Counted from the first letter of the stretch, positions 18,401-26,057 are shown. The stretch is 64,000 nucleotides of DNA from Sphingobacterium sp. B16(2022) (GCF_012030425.1 NZ_JAAUVN010000004.1:372001-436000); one strand, 5' to 3'. The notes: generated by a model not told the origin, from the sequence alone. Translations and numbers: made by a program.

Positions 18401-18635
18401 CTTTCAATATATAAGGACCGCCCAATGGCAGCTCTTTAAAATTATAATCGCCATTTGCATTGGTAGATGTTTTTGTGGTGAAGCCTGTCGATTCATTTCG
18501 AACCTCTACAGAAGCGCCTTGAACACCTTTAGCGTGCTCGTCTGTAATCTTTCCAGCAAAACCAGCCTGAGTTGTCTGCGCATACAAACCAGTACCAATG
18601 ACAGTTAAACATGTTGTGAGTAGAAATTCTTTCAT
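15453..18635 (-). CDS. Oar-like TonB-dependent outer-membrane receptor
   Basis: A 1,060-residue outer-membrane protein that should import a ligand using TonB energy. Signal peptide residues 1-19 (ending LYAQ). Residues ~24-115 form a carboxypeptidase-regulatory domain (GKITDEHAKGVQGASVEVRN, ANGDYNFKELPLG). The plug follows (GKDIAKLPVNGRNFTSLMDL, TIDGMNAKNP, VREFKVVTNQYDVTYGRAGG). A large beta-barrel ends with an aromatic terminal strand (QFQLGLRYSF), as needed for outer-membrane assembly. The GRNF and YGRAGGG signatures fit the Oar branch rather than SusC. No SusD or other partner is adjacent, so the ligand is unknown. It is probably transcribed alone. Confidence 0.92.
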   Translation of the reverse strand: MKEFLLTTCLTVIGTGLYAQTTQAGFAGKITDEHAKGVQGASVEVRNESTGFTTKTSTNANGDYNFKELPLGGPYILKVSYVGYGEQVRTGYNLNQGDLIRVNIPIQNSSNVLETVEIKGTNTLKNQIENLGAATSVTGKDIAKLPVNGRNFTSLMDLSPLSKGDNIGGQLGSSTNFTIDGMNAKNPTSAGSTTSRSGAPFSISIEAVREFKVVTNQYDVTYGRAGGGTVSAVTKQGTNKTQGSAWIYSRADWLSSPYTIDGKKRTNDFSTYQYGFTLGGPIIKDKLHYFVAWDHQKDARPLIIADITSTLDEERFKITQDNLNAFVDIGREKYGLSNDRQFGSFDKKRNSDAVFGRIDWQINNSNLLTIRNNFTSDINKLGLQDNKPITLYESYGNDKNIDNSFLATLRTSVSSNITNELKLQHLYTYQNSSPGDQLPSQNIPRAIVENIVSKVGNNDLKTTVQLGGHRFAQESFKNNVFQLVNNLYYNTDKINYTFGVDLMYTHASSIYGSEVNGRFHFGASDTRTALQNFQDKKAYNFYREVPLVSDPTVVGKIFNAGLYGQMQSKLAAGLDLVAGLRFDYGHYPTSPLNEELLKEVGVRTDHKLKSLVIQPRFQMTWDVNEGHKDFFRIGAGIFASDINNYMTINNLTFDGKHFATVDVRGNDVPAPDFVQYRKDPSSTPTLAQFQVPTINTYGPDAKIPVVYKANASYTHFFTEKLKAGISAYMNLGRNNYMYVDRNMVKDPFFRLANEDNRGVFVPISAIVNGESDWKQGRISNKFGRVLELNSEGKVNQFAVVLDASYQYYKDGSISVSYTWNDAKDNTSYNGNVANTATLSLAVKDDPRDLSNMTYSNNQFRNKVVIYGTLPTFYGVSVGVRYSGIGGTRYSLLAGGNINGDFVAGDNDLAYIFDPNNTKTPTNLVDGLQALLNNPNASQSLKDYIKKYEGAMAQRNGGINGFYGLIDLRIAKKFNLYKSHALEVSADLFNVANLFKKTWGINESLGNQALYSLGVKAANGNPALPAFDAAKQQFNYNLNNTGVVNPSGNPYQFQLGLRYSF

Positions 18636-18662
18636 CTAGTATTTTGTTACATTGTTATGCAA

Positions 18663-18670
18663 CAAATCTA
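18663..18670 (-). promoter_or_regulatory. -7 box upstream of the TonB receptor
   Basis: TAGATTTG on the minus strand, 27 bases before the ATG. The -33 region shows no TTG, so the assignment is weak. Confidence 0.35.
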
Positions 18671-18720
18671 ACCACCCCCTGTTAACTAGAACTGAACTGT
18701 GTGTTATCAAATTATAAATG

Positions 18721-18747
18721 AAAAAAGTCAGCTTTGAGCTGACTTTT
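18721..18747 (-). terminator. Terminator of bshC
   Basis: Stem AGTCAGCT with AGCTGACT, three-base loop, flanked by A and T runs, overlapping the bshC stop codon. Confidence 0.85.
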
Positions 18748-20335
18748 AATAGAGTATCGTAAACTTAAAATCCAATGGATTAAAATGCTTATAAAGTTCA
18801 TCAAATAAGGTATCTCCATATTTAACATAGAGAAGACCAAAATTCTCAGACCGTTCCTGCAATCCACCACCGGGAAACAGACGTTCTTTTATATGGTCGA
18901 TATTAGACAATGCATCTTTATGATTCCGCTTTTCGGCACGCATTAATTTCTTTTCCAGATTATTAATAGCTTTTTTTAACCGTGCTTTAATCGCTTCCGT
19001 ACTTGGTGATAAACTAGGATCTATCTTGTGCGTACGAAGCTTTATTTTTCCGAATATGGCATTTAGCTCCATCCATTCATCATTTAGATTTAAACGATGT
19101 TTCGTTTGCCGACGCACAAATTCCTTCTTTAGAATTTCACTATCCCGGAATATACTTTTAAAAGTAAGATCCTGTCTAAAAATCTTAGACACCACATTAT
19201 CTTCAGTAATCATGGCAGAATTACGTGGTATTAAAATTGGAAAATCAATTCCATATTGATCAAAATTAGCTTTCAGCTGCATCCAATAAACCATTTCTGC
19301 CCCACCACCAATATAAGCTAAATTAGGCAAGATGATTTCCTGGTACATAGGACGCATAACCACATTCGGACTGAATCTTTCTGGGTATGTATCTATTTCC
19401 TTTTCAAGCTCCGCTTTTGTAAAGTAAATATCCTGATGTAAAACCTCATAACGGCCATCAGCATTTAAAACAATACGTTCGCGAAATTCATCTGTCAGAT
19501 AGAAAAAATTGATTTCACGAGCATGCACCTGCGTGGCAAAACCGGCTTTTTCCAAAGACTCAGACGTCTCTACTATTGCTTTAAAGCTTTTTTCAGTTAA
19601 AATATCTTCTGCTATGATCGGTTTAAAAACGGTTTTTAACGCTTTGTCATCAGCATCAATAATAAGCAGGCCAAATTTCTTAAACAATTCATGTACAAGA
19701 TATCGGGTAGCATCGGCTAAATTATCATGCTTGAGATAAGCATTCTCAACAATACAGGCAAGTTTACAAGAATGCTCAGAAAGCCCTAAAACACCGGTAT
19801 ACTGCTTTACCGCCTGAACAATAGAATCCGTATCCATTCTTCCTGTAGCTGAAACAGCGGGAGTATCCCAAACGATTTTTTTACCTGACAATTTCGTGTG
19901 GTTTATTTCCGCAAAATCATGATCTTCCGTAGCCATCCAATAAACAGGAACAAATTCTTTCTCTGGAAACTTGACTTTAAGATCATCTGCTAAACGAATA
20001 GCTGTTATGATTTTAAAGATAAAATATAATGGACCAGTAAAAATATTGAGTTGATGTCCCGTTGTAATGGTATATGCGTTATCAGCAAGTAATTTATCAA
20101 TGTTTGCTGCAACGTGAGGTGCGGATTCTAATAAATCCCCATATTGTGCTTTTAATCGATCAACTAAAAGCGTACGCGAAAGAAAAGGTTTTTTTTCATT
20201 AATTTGCTTTTCAAAACCAGCGAAAGTTGGCCAATTCCCGATAAAGGGAACTAAAGCCTCATCCTGATTTAAATAAGCAATAAGTGTCTTAGAAAAGCTG
20301 TTGGTTTCGCTGTAGTCTATATAAGTTGCTTTCAT
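18746..20335 (-). CDS. bshC: Bacillithiol biosynthesis cysteine-adding enzyme BshC
   Basis: BshC adds cysteine to glucosaminyl-malate, the last step in making the low-molecular-weight thiol bacillithiol. The length (529) is right. Family hallmarks are ITTGHQLNIFTGPLYFIFKI (~94-113), VYWMATEDHDFAEINH (~145-160), and MRPMYQEIILPNLAYIGGGA in the middle. A helical coiled-coil segment lies near residues 440-480 (KARLKKAINNLEKKLMRAEK). BshA and BshB are not in the window. It has its own promoter and terminator and so stands alone between the receptor and rimO. Confidence 0.95.
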   Translation of the reverse strand: MKATYIDYSETNSFSKTLIAYLNQDEALVPFIGNWPTFAGFEKQINEKKPFLSRTLLVDRLKAQYGDLLESAPHVAANIDKLLADNAYTITTGHQLNIFTGPLYFIFKIITAIRLADDLKVKFPEKEFVPVYWMATEDHDFAEINHTKLSGKKIVWDTPAVSATGRMDTDSIVQAVKQYTGVLGLSEHSCKLACIVENAYLKHDNLADATRYLVHELFKKFGLLIIDADDKALKTVFKPIIAEDILTEKSFKAIVETSESLEKAGFATQVHAREINFFYLTDEFRERIVLNADGRYEVLHQDIYFTKAELEKEIDTYPERFSPNVVMRPMYQEIILPNLAYIGGGAEMVYWMQLKANFDQYGIDFPILIPRNSAMITEDNVVSKIFRQDLTFKSIFRDSEILKKEFVRRQTKHRLNLNDEWMELNAIFGKIKLRTHKIDPSLSPSTEAIKARLKKAINNLEKKLMRAEKRNHKDALSNIDHIKERLFPGGGLQERSENFGLLYVKYGDTLFDELYKHFNPLDFKFTILY

Positions 20336-20415
20336 TCGTGATTACATTTGCACTAAAAACAGAGTAATATACATAATTGCTATACAAAATAAGCAATTAA
20401 TATTTTCTCTGCGCA

Positions 20416-20443
20416 CAAATGTAGTGTTTACGAATAAAAGCAA
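20416..20443 (-). promoter_or_regulatory. Promoter of bshC
   Basis: TTG, 17 bases, then TACATTTG on the minus strand, about 80 bases before the bshC ATG. The spacer is at the short end of the usual range. Confidence 0.5.
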
Positions 20444-20457
20444 CGATTGGATCGCTA

Positions 20458-21792
20458 TTATTTGACAATAGATCCATATAAATCAAAGTCTTCAGCGCGG
20501 TCCACTTTAACATTTACAAAATCACCGATTCGGGCATAGTTTGTTTTTGCATCAAGTATAACCTCATTATCAACTTCTGGAGAGTCATATTCTGTTCTGC
20601 CAATAAAGTAATCGCCGTCCACACGGTCAATTAATACTTTATAGGTATTTCCTATTTTATCTTGATTGATCTCAAAAGAAATTCCTTGTTGTACTTCCAT
20701 GATCGCTTCTACACGCTCCTGTTTTACTTCTTCAGGGACATTATCTTCCAATGAATGCGCATGTGTTTTCTCTTCATGCGAATAAGTAAAACATCCTAAG
20801 CGGTCAAAACGTGTTTCCTCAACCCATTCCAACATCTCTTGAAAATCTTGCTCAGTTTCATCGGGATAACCACAGATTAACGTTGTACGCAAGGCAATAT
20901 TAGGAACTTTATCACGGATTTTATTAACCAAATCAATCTGTTTTTGCTTACTTGTACCGCGACGCATTGAAGTCAACATACGATCAGAAATATGTTGCAA
21001 TGGCATATCTAAGTAATTACAGATATTTGAACGTTCATTCATCGCATCAAGAATATCCATTGGGAATCCAGAAGGATAAGCATATTGCAAACGAATCCAA
21101 TCGATACCATCAACATCAGATAAATGACGCATCAAGTCAGAAAGGTTACGCTTTCCATAAATATCTAATCCGTAATAGGTTAAATCCTGTGCAATCAATA
21201 TCAATTCTTTCGTTCCATTAGAAGCTAAGAATTTTGCTTCTTTCACTAAATCATCAATTGATTTTGAAACATGCTTACCACGCATTAACGGAATCGCACA
21301 GAATGAACATGGACGGTTACAACCTTCGGCGATCTTAAAGTAAGAATAGTGCGACGGTGTGGTCAGCATACGCTCACCCAAAAGTTCATGGCGATAATCT
21401 GCACCAATAGATTTTAATAAATCAGGTAAGTCATTTGTACCAAAATAACCGTCTACGTTTGTAATCTCAGATTGTAGCTCAGGTTTATAGCGCTCAGAAA
21501 GACAGCCTGTGACGATGACCTTATTGATCTTGCCCTCATCTTTCAACTCTGAAAACTGTAAGATCGTATCAATAGACTCCTGTTTGGCATTATCGATAAA
21601 ACCACAGGTATTGATAACAACAATATCGTTCTCCTGAATATTAGTAGCCTCGTGTACAACTTCTATTTGATTACCTTTTAATTGTCCCATCAATACTTCA
21701 CTATCGTGAATATTTTTAGAACAACCCAATGTAACCACATTCACACGGGGTTTTGACTTTGGCTCTACAGCCTTACTATATTTTGTTTTCAT
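20458..21792 (-). CDS. rimO: Ribosomal protein S12 methylthiotransferase RimO
   Basis: RimO adds a methylthio group to an Asp of ribosomal protein S12 by radical-SAM chemistry. Of the 444 residues, the N-terminal domain carries the three cysteines of the auxiliary cluster (VTLGCSKNIHDSEVL, INTCGFIDNAKQ, VTGCLSERY). The radical-SAM cluster is AEGCNRPCSFCAIPLMRGKH (CxxxCxxC). A TRAM RNA/protein-binding domain ends the protein (GNTYKVLIDRVDGDYFIGRT). It starts 14 bases after ftsY ends and is the last gene of the rpmB-rpmG-DUF4295-ftsY-rimO run. Confidence 0.96.
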   Translation of the reverse strand: MKTKYSKAVEPKSKPRVNVVTLGCSKNIHDSEVLMGQLKGNQIEVVHEATNIQENDIVVINTCGFIDNAKQESIDTILQFSELKDEGKINKVIVTGCLSERYKPELQSEITNVDGYFGTNDLPDLLKSIGADYRHELLGERMLTTPSHYSYFKIAEGCNRPCSFCAIPLMRGKHVSKSIDDLVKEAKFLASNGTKELILIAQDLTYYGLDIYGKRNLSDLMRHLSDVDGIDWIRLQYAYPSGFPMDILDAMNERSNICNYLDMPLQHISDRMLTSMRRGTSKQKQIDLVNKIRDKVPNIALRTTLICGYPDETEQDFQEMLEWVEETRFDRLGCFTYSHEEKTHAHSLEDNVPEEVKQERVEAIMEVQQGISFEINQDKIGNTYKVLIDRVDGDYFIGRTEYDSPEVDNEVILDAKTNYARIGDFVNVKVDRAEDFDLYGSIVK

Positions 21793-21806
21793 ATAATGGA
21801 TGTGGA

Positions 21807-22769
21807 TTACTTGAACAGCGAATCCACAAACTCTTTTTTGTTGAATAACTGTAAATCGCCGATTTTCTCACCGACACCAATATATTTTACAGGTATTTTA
21901 AATTGATCAGATATACCGATAACTACCCCACCCTTTGCGGTACCATCAAGTTTAGTCAATGCTAAGGCATTGACATCAGTTGCTTGTGTAAATTGAGTAC
22001 ATTGTTCTATGGCATTTTGTCCTGTAGAGGCATCAAGAACCAATAGAATTTCATGTGGAGCACCAGGAATAACCTTTTGCATGACATTTTTTATTTTCCC
22101 CAACTCATTCATCAATCCAACCTTGTTATGAAGACGACCTGCTGTATCAATAATACAGACATCATCACCGTTAGATAAGGCCGATTGGACTGCATCATAA
22201 GCAACAGAAGCAGGGTCAGATCCCATTGCCTGTGCAACAACACGAACACCTACACGTTCCCCCCAAAGCTTGATTTGTTCTACGGCAGCAGCACGAAAAG
22301 TATCGGCAGCACCCAAAACAACTTTATTGCCAGCTGCTTTCAACTGATGTGCCAGTTTTCCAATTGTTGTTGTTTTTCCAACACCGTTTACACCGACCAC
22401 CATGATAACATATGGTTTGTGATTACCGTACTCAAAGTTTTCAAAATCAGAACTGTTGTTTTCCGCTAATAATTCCTGAATCTCTTCCTTCAATAACGTA
22501 TTTAACTCTGAGGTTGAAACATATTTATCACGTGCAACACGCGCCTGAATACGGTCAACAATTTTCAGCGTTGTTGTCACACCCACATCCGAGGTCACCA
22601 ATATTTCTTCCAAATTATCTAAAACATCATCATCGATAGTTGATTTACCAACAACTGCTTTTGTAATTTTAGAAAAGAAACCCTCTTTAGTCTTTTCCAA
22701 ACTTTTATCTAAAGCTTCTTGGGCTTCAGGAGTTTCTTGTTTCTTCTTGAAAAAATCGAATAATCCCAT
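21807..22769 (-). CDS. ftsY: Signal recognition particle receptor FtsY
   Basis: FtsY is the SRP receptor GTPase that delivers ribosome-nascent chains to the membrane translocon. The NG domain is complete: P-loop GVNGVGKTTTIGKLA (~127-141), DTFRAAAVEQ, DTAGRLHNK (G3), and TKLDGTAKGG (G4/G5). At 320 residues the protein has only a short charged N-terminus (FDFFKKKQETPEAQ) instead of the long acidic A domain of E. coli FtsY. This is normal in this phylum. An imperfect terminator and a -7 box precede it, so it can be read both from the ribosomal genes and from its own promoter. Confidence 0.97.
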   Translation of the reverse strand: MGLFDFFKKKQETPEAQEALDKSLEKTKEGFFSKITKAVVGKSTIDDDVLDNLEEILVTSDVGVTTTLKIVDRIQARVARDKYVSTSELNTLLKEEIQELLAENNSSDFENFEYGNHKPYVIMVVGVNGVGKTTTIGKLAHQLKAAGNKVVLGAADTFRAAAVEQIKLWGERVGVRVVAQAMGSDPASVAYDAVQSALSNGDDVCIIDTAGRLHNKVGLMNELGKIKNVMQKVIPGAPHEILLVLDASTGQNAIEQCTQFTQATDVNALALTKLDGTAKGGVVIGISDQFKIPVKYIGVGEKIGDLQLFNKKEFVDSLFK

Positions 22770-22834
22770 TGATATATGTTCCGCTTATGAATTCATTATT
22801 ATTTATCTTCCGACCAGTATAAAATACCGATTGC

Positions 22835-22842
22835 CAAAGATA
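22835..22842 (-). promoter_or_regulatory. -7 box upstream of ftsY
   Basis: TATCTTTG on the minus strand, 65 bases before the ftsY ATG and downstream of the terminator. No TTG is found at a normal -33 distance. Confidence 0.35.
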
Positions 22843-22858
22843 GATATTTGAAACCAAC

Positions 22859-22901
22859 AAAAAAAGCCCTTTCGGTGTATACCAAAACGGCTATTTTTTT
22901 G
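22859..22901 (-). terminator. Partial terminator after DUF4295, before ftsY
   Basis: Imperfect hairpin (AGCC..TTCGGT with ACC.AA..GGCT, two mismatches) flanked by A and T runs. It could reduce read-through from the ribosomal protein genes into ftsY. Confidence 0.55.
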
Positions 22902-22939
22902 AATTCTTTTTAAAGAAAAACTTTAAAAAAGGAAAATTA

Positions 22940-23107
22940 CTAGTTATTTTTTGCAGCCTCTGCTAAAGTATCTTTTACTTTATCATTGTGAATCATCGCC
23001 TCTTTGAAAGTATAAGCTCCCGTTTTAGTCGATTTAGTAGTAATAATAACCTTTGTATATTCTTTACCGCCACCTTTTTGTAACGATGCAACAGATTTCT
23101 TTGCCAT
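22940..23107 (-). CDS. DUF4295 family protein, small ribosomal-operon gene
   Basis: I found this by reading downstream of rpmG. It encodes a 55-residue basic protein beginning MAKKSVASLQKGGGKEYTKV and ending DTLAEAAKNN. I recognise it as DUF4295, a family restricted to Bacteroidota that usually sits directly after rpmB-rpmG. The function is unproven. Size, charge (many Lys) and position suggest a ribosome-associated protein. The stop is TAG. It lies 47 bases downstream of rpmG and is probably co-transcribed with it. Confidence 0.85.
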   Translation of the reverse strand: MAKKSVASLQKGGGKEYTKVIITTKSTKTGAYTFKEAMIHNDKVKDTLAEAAKNN

Positions 23108-23154
23108 GGTATTAATATTTTAACTTAGTGCTTACACAGCAACTAAGATGTGAA

Positions 23155-23337
23155 TTACTTAATTTCTTTGTGAACAGTAACTTTTCTCAATACTGGGTTG
23201 AATTTTTTCAATTCTAAACGCTCAGTTGTATTTTTCTTGTTCTTAGTAGTGATGTAACGAGACATTCCCGGAAGACCACTTTCTTTGTGTTCAGTACATT
23301 CTAAGATAACTTGTACTCTATTTCCTTTTTTAGCCAT
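23155..23337 (-). CDS. rpmG: 50S ribosomal protein L33
   Basis: A small basic protein of the large ribosomal subunit near the E site. The 60 residues include the family core VQVILECTEHKESG and RYITTKNKKNTTERLELKKF. Only one Cys remains, so the zinc-ribbon CxxC pairs are lost. This is the zinc-independent (C-minus) form. It lies between rpmB and the DUF4295 gene in a conserved Bacteroidota cluster. Confidence 0.97.
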   Translation of the reverse strand: MAKKGNRVQVILECTEHKESGLPGMSRYITTKNKKNTTERLELKKFNPVLRKVTVHKEIK

Positions 23338-23418
23338 TGTTTTACTTTATTTTGAATCCTATAAAATGCTAGGATTGAAATTCATGAATGATATTTTATG
23401 CAACAGGCGAAAAATCAA

Positions 23419-23652
23419 TTAAATTGATCCTTTTTTTATGAACTTACCGATAGCATTAGTGATACCGATTTTGTTGATAGTTTTAATCGCCGAAGTCGAA
23501 ACTTTTAATGTAATCCAACGATCTTCTTCTGGAATGAAGAAACGTTTTGTTTGCAAATTTGGGTAAAATTTACGTTTTGTTTTAGCGTTAGAATTAGATA
23601 CATTATATCCATTCATTGCTGTTTTGCCTGTTAAATCACAAATTCTTGACAT
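23419..23652 (-). CDS. rpmB: 50S ribosomal protein L28
   Basis: Large-subunit ribosomal protein of 77 residues. It begins MSRICDLTGKTAMNGYNVS and contains TKRKFYPNLQTKRFFIPEE, both typical. There is a single Cys in the N-terminal segment and no second pair, so it is the C-minus form like its neighbour L33. It is the first gene of the cluster, and the promoter at 23708-23738 fits it. Confidence 0.97.
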   Translation of the reverse strand: MSRICDLTGKTAMNGYNVSNSNAKTKRKFYPNLQTKRFFIPEEDRWITLKVSTSAIKTINKIGITNAIGKFIKKGSI

Positions 23653-23707
23653 GATATTATGTTATTTTGTTGTCTTAATTTAAATATATCTTTTCGCAAA
23701 GAGTGTG

Positions 23708-23738
23708 CAAATATCTATATTTATTTTGTTAAATGCAA
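23708..23738 (-). promoter_or_regulatory. Promoter of the rpmB-rpmG cluster
   Basis: TTG, 20 bases, then GATATTTG (one mismatch from TAnnTTTG) on the minus strand, 55 bases before the rpmB ATG. Confidence 0.5.
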
Positions 23739-23814
23739 CAATTTTAAGGATTTATTTTTAAAAAAATAAATATCCAGGCCTTGGTAAAGGCAAAAATAAT
23801 GTATTTAATTATAT

Positions 23815-23822
23815 TATATTTG
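23815..23822 (+). promoter_or_regulatory. -7 box upstream of the membrane protein-recO pair
   Basis: TATATTTG matches TAnnTTTG, 46 bases before the ATG at 23869. No TTG is seen at the expected -33 distance. Confidence 0.4.
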
Positions 23823-23868
23823 CTTAAACATAGAAAATAGTTTTCAACAATTCACACTTGTAAACATC

Positions 23869-24093
23869 ATGAATAAATATTTACGCAGAGGACTATTAGA
23901 AATTATACTTGCTGTTATACTCATCCTGGTCAGTTATTATCTAATGAAATTACAAAACAATTGGTATAAACCGATTATGATTTTAGGAGTAATTTCTTTT
24001 GGAGTCGGGTTTCTTCGTATTATTTATCGCCTGATACGCAAGATTGATAGAAATGCATTGTTAGAAATGCGAAAAGGAAAAAAAGATAAATAA
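23869..24093 (+). CDS. Small two-span membrane protein, unknown function
   Basis: A 74-residue protein with two predicted membrane helices (about residues 9-27 and 34-54) and a strongly basic C-terminal tail (EMRKGKKDK) that should face the cytoplasm. I do not recognise a named family. It ends 2 bases before recO and is certainly co-transcribed with it. Confidence 0.6.
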   Translation: MNKYLRRGLLEIILAVILILVSYYLMKLQNNWYKPIMILGVISFGVGFLRIIYRLIRKIDRNALLEMRKGKKDK

Positions 24094-24095
24094 AT

Positions 24096-24818
24096 ATGCT
24101 TCATAAAACTAGGGGTATTGTACTAAAAACCACCAATTATTCTGAAAGCAGCGTCGTATCTCAAATTTATACGGAACACTTTGGCTTGCAATCATACCTT
24201 GTGAATGGTGCCCGCAAACCCAAAGCTAAAATTAGATCGGGGTTCTTACAGGCCTTACATCCTTTAGATATGGTTGTAACCTTTAAAGATAACAATACCC
24301 TACATCGCATAAATGAAGCACGGCAGGTACCTCCTTTAAAAAGTATACCTTACGATATTGTTAAAAGCTCATTAGCCATATTTCTCAATGAAGTGCTCTA
24401 CAAAATCTTAAGGGAACAATCTGGAGATCCATTTCTTTTTGAATATTTGTATCAAGCGATACTTTGGCTTGATAACTCTGAAACAAATCTGGCAAATTTT
24501 CATTTGGTATTTCTTATTAACTTAAGTCGTTTTCTGGGTTTTTACCCTGTTGAAGCTGCGAAAAACTATCCCTATTTCAATTTGGAATCTGCCACTTTCT
24601 CCAATCAGCTTCCCGAACATCCCTATGTACTACAGGAACCTCATACCACACTCTTTAGAAAATTGATGGCAACAGAATTCAACTCCTCCGAAGATATCAA
24701 AATGAGTACTAAAGATCGCCAAATACTTTTAGAAAAAATAATCGACTACTACAGACTACATCTCACGAATTTCAGAGAAATAAAATCGCTCTATATCTTA
24801 GAAGAAATCTTTCATTAA
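24096..24818 (+). CDS. recO: DNA repair protein RecO
   Basis: RecO loads RecA at single-strand gaps together with RecF/RecR and also anneals strands. The 240-residue protein begins MLHKTRGIVLKTTNYSESSV, the usual RecO OB-fold start, followed by YLVNGARKPKAK and a helical C-terminal part (FLNEVLYKILREQSGDPFLF, INLSRFLGFYP). The zinc-binding cysteines of some RecO proteins are absent; I see no Cys in the chain. It follows the small membrane gene with a 2-base gap. Confidence 0.93.
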   Translation: MLHKTRGIVLKTTNYSESSVVSQIYTEHFGLQSYLVNGARKPKAKIRSGFLQALHPLDMVVTFKDNNTLHRINEARQVPPLKSIPYDIVKSSLAIFLNEVLYKILREQSGDPFLFEYLYQAILWLDNSETNLANFHLVFLINLSRFLGFYPVEAAKNYPYFNLESATFSNQLPEHPYVLQEPHTTLFRKLMATEFNSSEDIKMSTKDRQILLEKIIDYYRLHLTNFREIKSLYILEEIFH

Positions 24819-24891
24819 ATCATCTAATTGAAATTTATTTCCTTACTTTTAGATATACTTTAATAAAAAAACCTAATTAAAACTTAACATT

Positions 24892-25341
24892 ATGGAATGG
24901 TTTCTGAAAGTCGTTCGCGACAACTATGCAAATTTTGATGGTCGAGCCCGCAGAAAAGAATACTGGATGTTCGCGTTATTTAACTTTATCATCTCCTGTA
25001 TTCTTGGAATTCTTGCTTACATAGCTAATGTTTTTTACTACCTGAGTATTATTGTTTCTCTTGCACTAATAATACCAAGTATAGCAGTAGCAGTTAGACG
25101 TCTTCATGATATTAATAAGTCAGGATGGATGATCCTATTGTGTCTAATACCATTCGTCAACTTTTATTTAATATATCTTTTCTTTTTAGAAGGAGATAAA
25201 GGTCCTAACGAATATGGTCAAGATCCAAAGGCTGACGAAAATGATAATCCATTTGCAGACCAGAATCCTTTCGGACATATTCCTCCGCCCCCTCCTTCTG
25301 AAAGAGGCAATAATGACCCCTTTGCTCCTCATAATTCGTAA
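24892..25341 (+). CDS. DUF805 family membrane protein
   Basis: A 149-residue inner-membrane protein. DUF805 signatures are all present: FDGRARRKEYWMFALFNF near the N-terminus, VAVRRLHDINKSGWMILL in the middle, and EGDKGPNEYGQDPK after the last helix. There are about four membrane spans. The C-terminal tail (~115-149) is Pro/Asn-rich and probably disordered. The function of the family is not established. It is a single gene ending at a long hairpin terminator. Confidence 0.88.
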   Translation: MEWFLKVVRDNYANFDGRARRKEYWMFALFNFIISCILGILAYIANVFYYLSIIVSLALIIPSIAVAVRRLHDINKSGWMILLCLIPFVNFYLIYLFFLEGDKGPNEYGQDPKADENDNPFADQNPFGHIPPPPPSERGNNDPFAPHNS

Positions 25342-25343
25342 AT

Positions 25344-25401
25344 AAATACAGCTGATATAGATTAAATCAATTACATAGATCAATCTATATCAGCTGTATT
25401 T
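25344..25401. terminator. Bidirectional terminator between convergent genes
   Basis: Perfect 20-base arms (core CAGCTGATATAGATT and its complement) around an 18-base loop, serving the DUF805 gene and the minus-strand gene ending at 25422. Confidence 0.85.
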
Positions 25402-25421
25402 AATATCTTGATTATGGTATT

Positions 25422-25670
25422 TTAAAAAATACCGCCACCAACAGCCAAACGAAACCCACCAAGTACAATTGCAATGACACATAAAATAATGCCAGTCTTT
25501 GGCTGGTTATTTGGTTGCACATTGACATCATTGTAAGCAATCAAACTAACGATCAAACCTACTACAGCAAAAGGAATATTAAGCCAGTTTAACCAACCTA
25601 AACAAGGGATAAATGCCACTAACATCCCGATTAAGGATAGAATACCCAATAGTAATCCTGCTATTCTCAT
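25422..25670 (-). CDS. Small membrane protein, unknown function
   Basis: An 82-residue, very hydrophobic protein with about three membrane helices (residues ~3-25, 28-47, 60-79) and a polar loop (NDVNVQPNNQPK) between the second and third. The repeated Gly-Leu-Ile pattern resembles the small DUF4190-like membrane proteins, but I cannot assign it firmly. Its start overlaps the upstream DUF2752 gene by 4 bases (ATGA), so the two are translated together. Confidence 0.6.
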   Translation of the reverse strand: MRIAGLLLGILSLIGMLVAFIPCLGWLNWLNIPFAVVGLIVSLIAYNDVNVQPNNQPKTGIILCVIAIVLGGFRLAVGGGIF

Positions 25671-25981
25671 AGTTTCTTATGGTTTATAATTTTTTCACTT
25701 ATAAAGATAATAGAATTTACGATAATCAATGAAAACAAAATTATGCTTCCACGATTAAACTGATGAGCCAGTGAGAAATCTCCTTCTTTAATTTTTAAAA
25801 ATGCCCTTGTCATACCACATAGCATACATTCCGTCCCTTTTAGCTTTGATGGACAAATCGGCGCAGCTACAAGTAATAAAGAACTATCTAAAACAAACAG
25901 TACTACTAAAAAAAGAAGCATACAAATGGAAATTAGATTCCATACAATATAAAAAGGCTCCCGAAACTCATTAAATTTCAT
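25667..25981 (-). CDS. DUF2752 domain membrane protein
   Basis: A 104-residue protein with a membrane helix at ~11-33 and another at ~78-95. Between them is the DUF2752 signature CPSKLKGTECMLCGMTRAF, with cysteines 43, 52 and 55 in the family pattern C(x)n-C-x2-C-G-x-TR. The function of DUF2752 is unknown; the cysteines suggest metal or redox chemistry at the membrane face. It is translationally coupled by a 4-base overlap to the small membrane gene downstream. Confidence 0.85.
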   Translation of the reverse strand: MKFNEFREPFYIVWNLISICMLLFLVVLFVLDSSLLLVAAPICPSKLKGTECMLCGMTRAFLKIKEGDFSLAHQFNRGSIILFSLIIVNSIIFISEKIINHKKL

Positions 25982-25996
25982 AATTAGAAGTGTATA

Positions 25997-26030
25997 AAAA
26001 AGCCCGATTTCGTTCTGAAATCGGGCTTTT
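25997..26030 (-). terminator. Terminator of the cold-shock gene
   Basis: 14-bp perfect stem (AAAAGCCCGATTTC with its complement), five-base loop, T run on the minus strand. Confidence 0.85.
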
Positions 26031-26057
26031 CTACAATAAATATATCTTAAAATCTGA

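Noticed and set aside
20343..20350. TACATTTG on the plus strand
   Set aside because: No gene on that strand follows; all nearby genes are on the minus strand.
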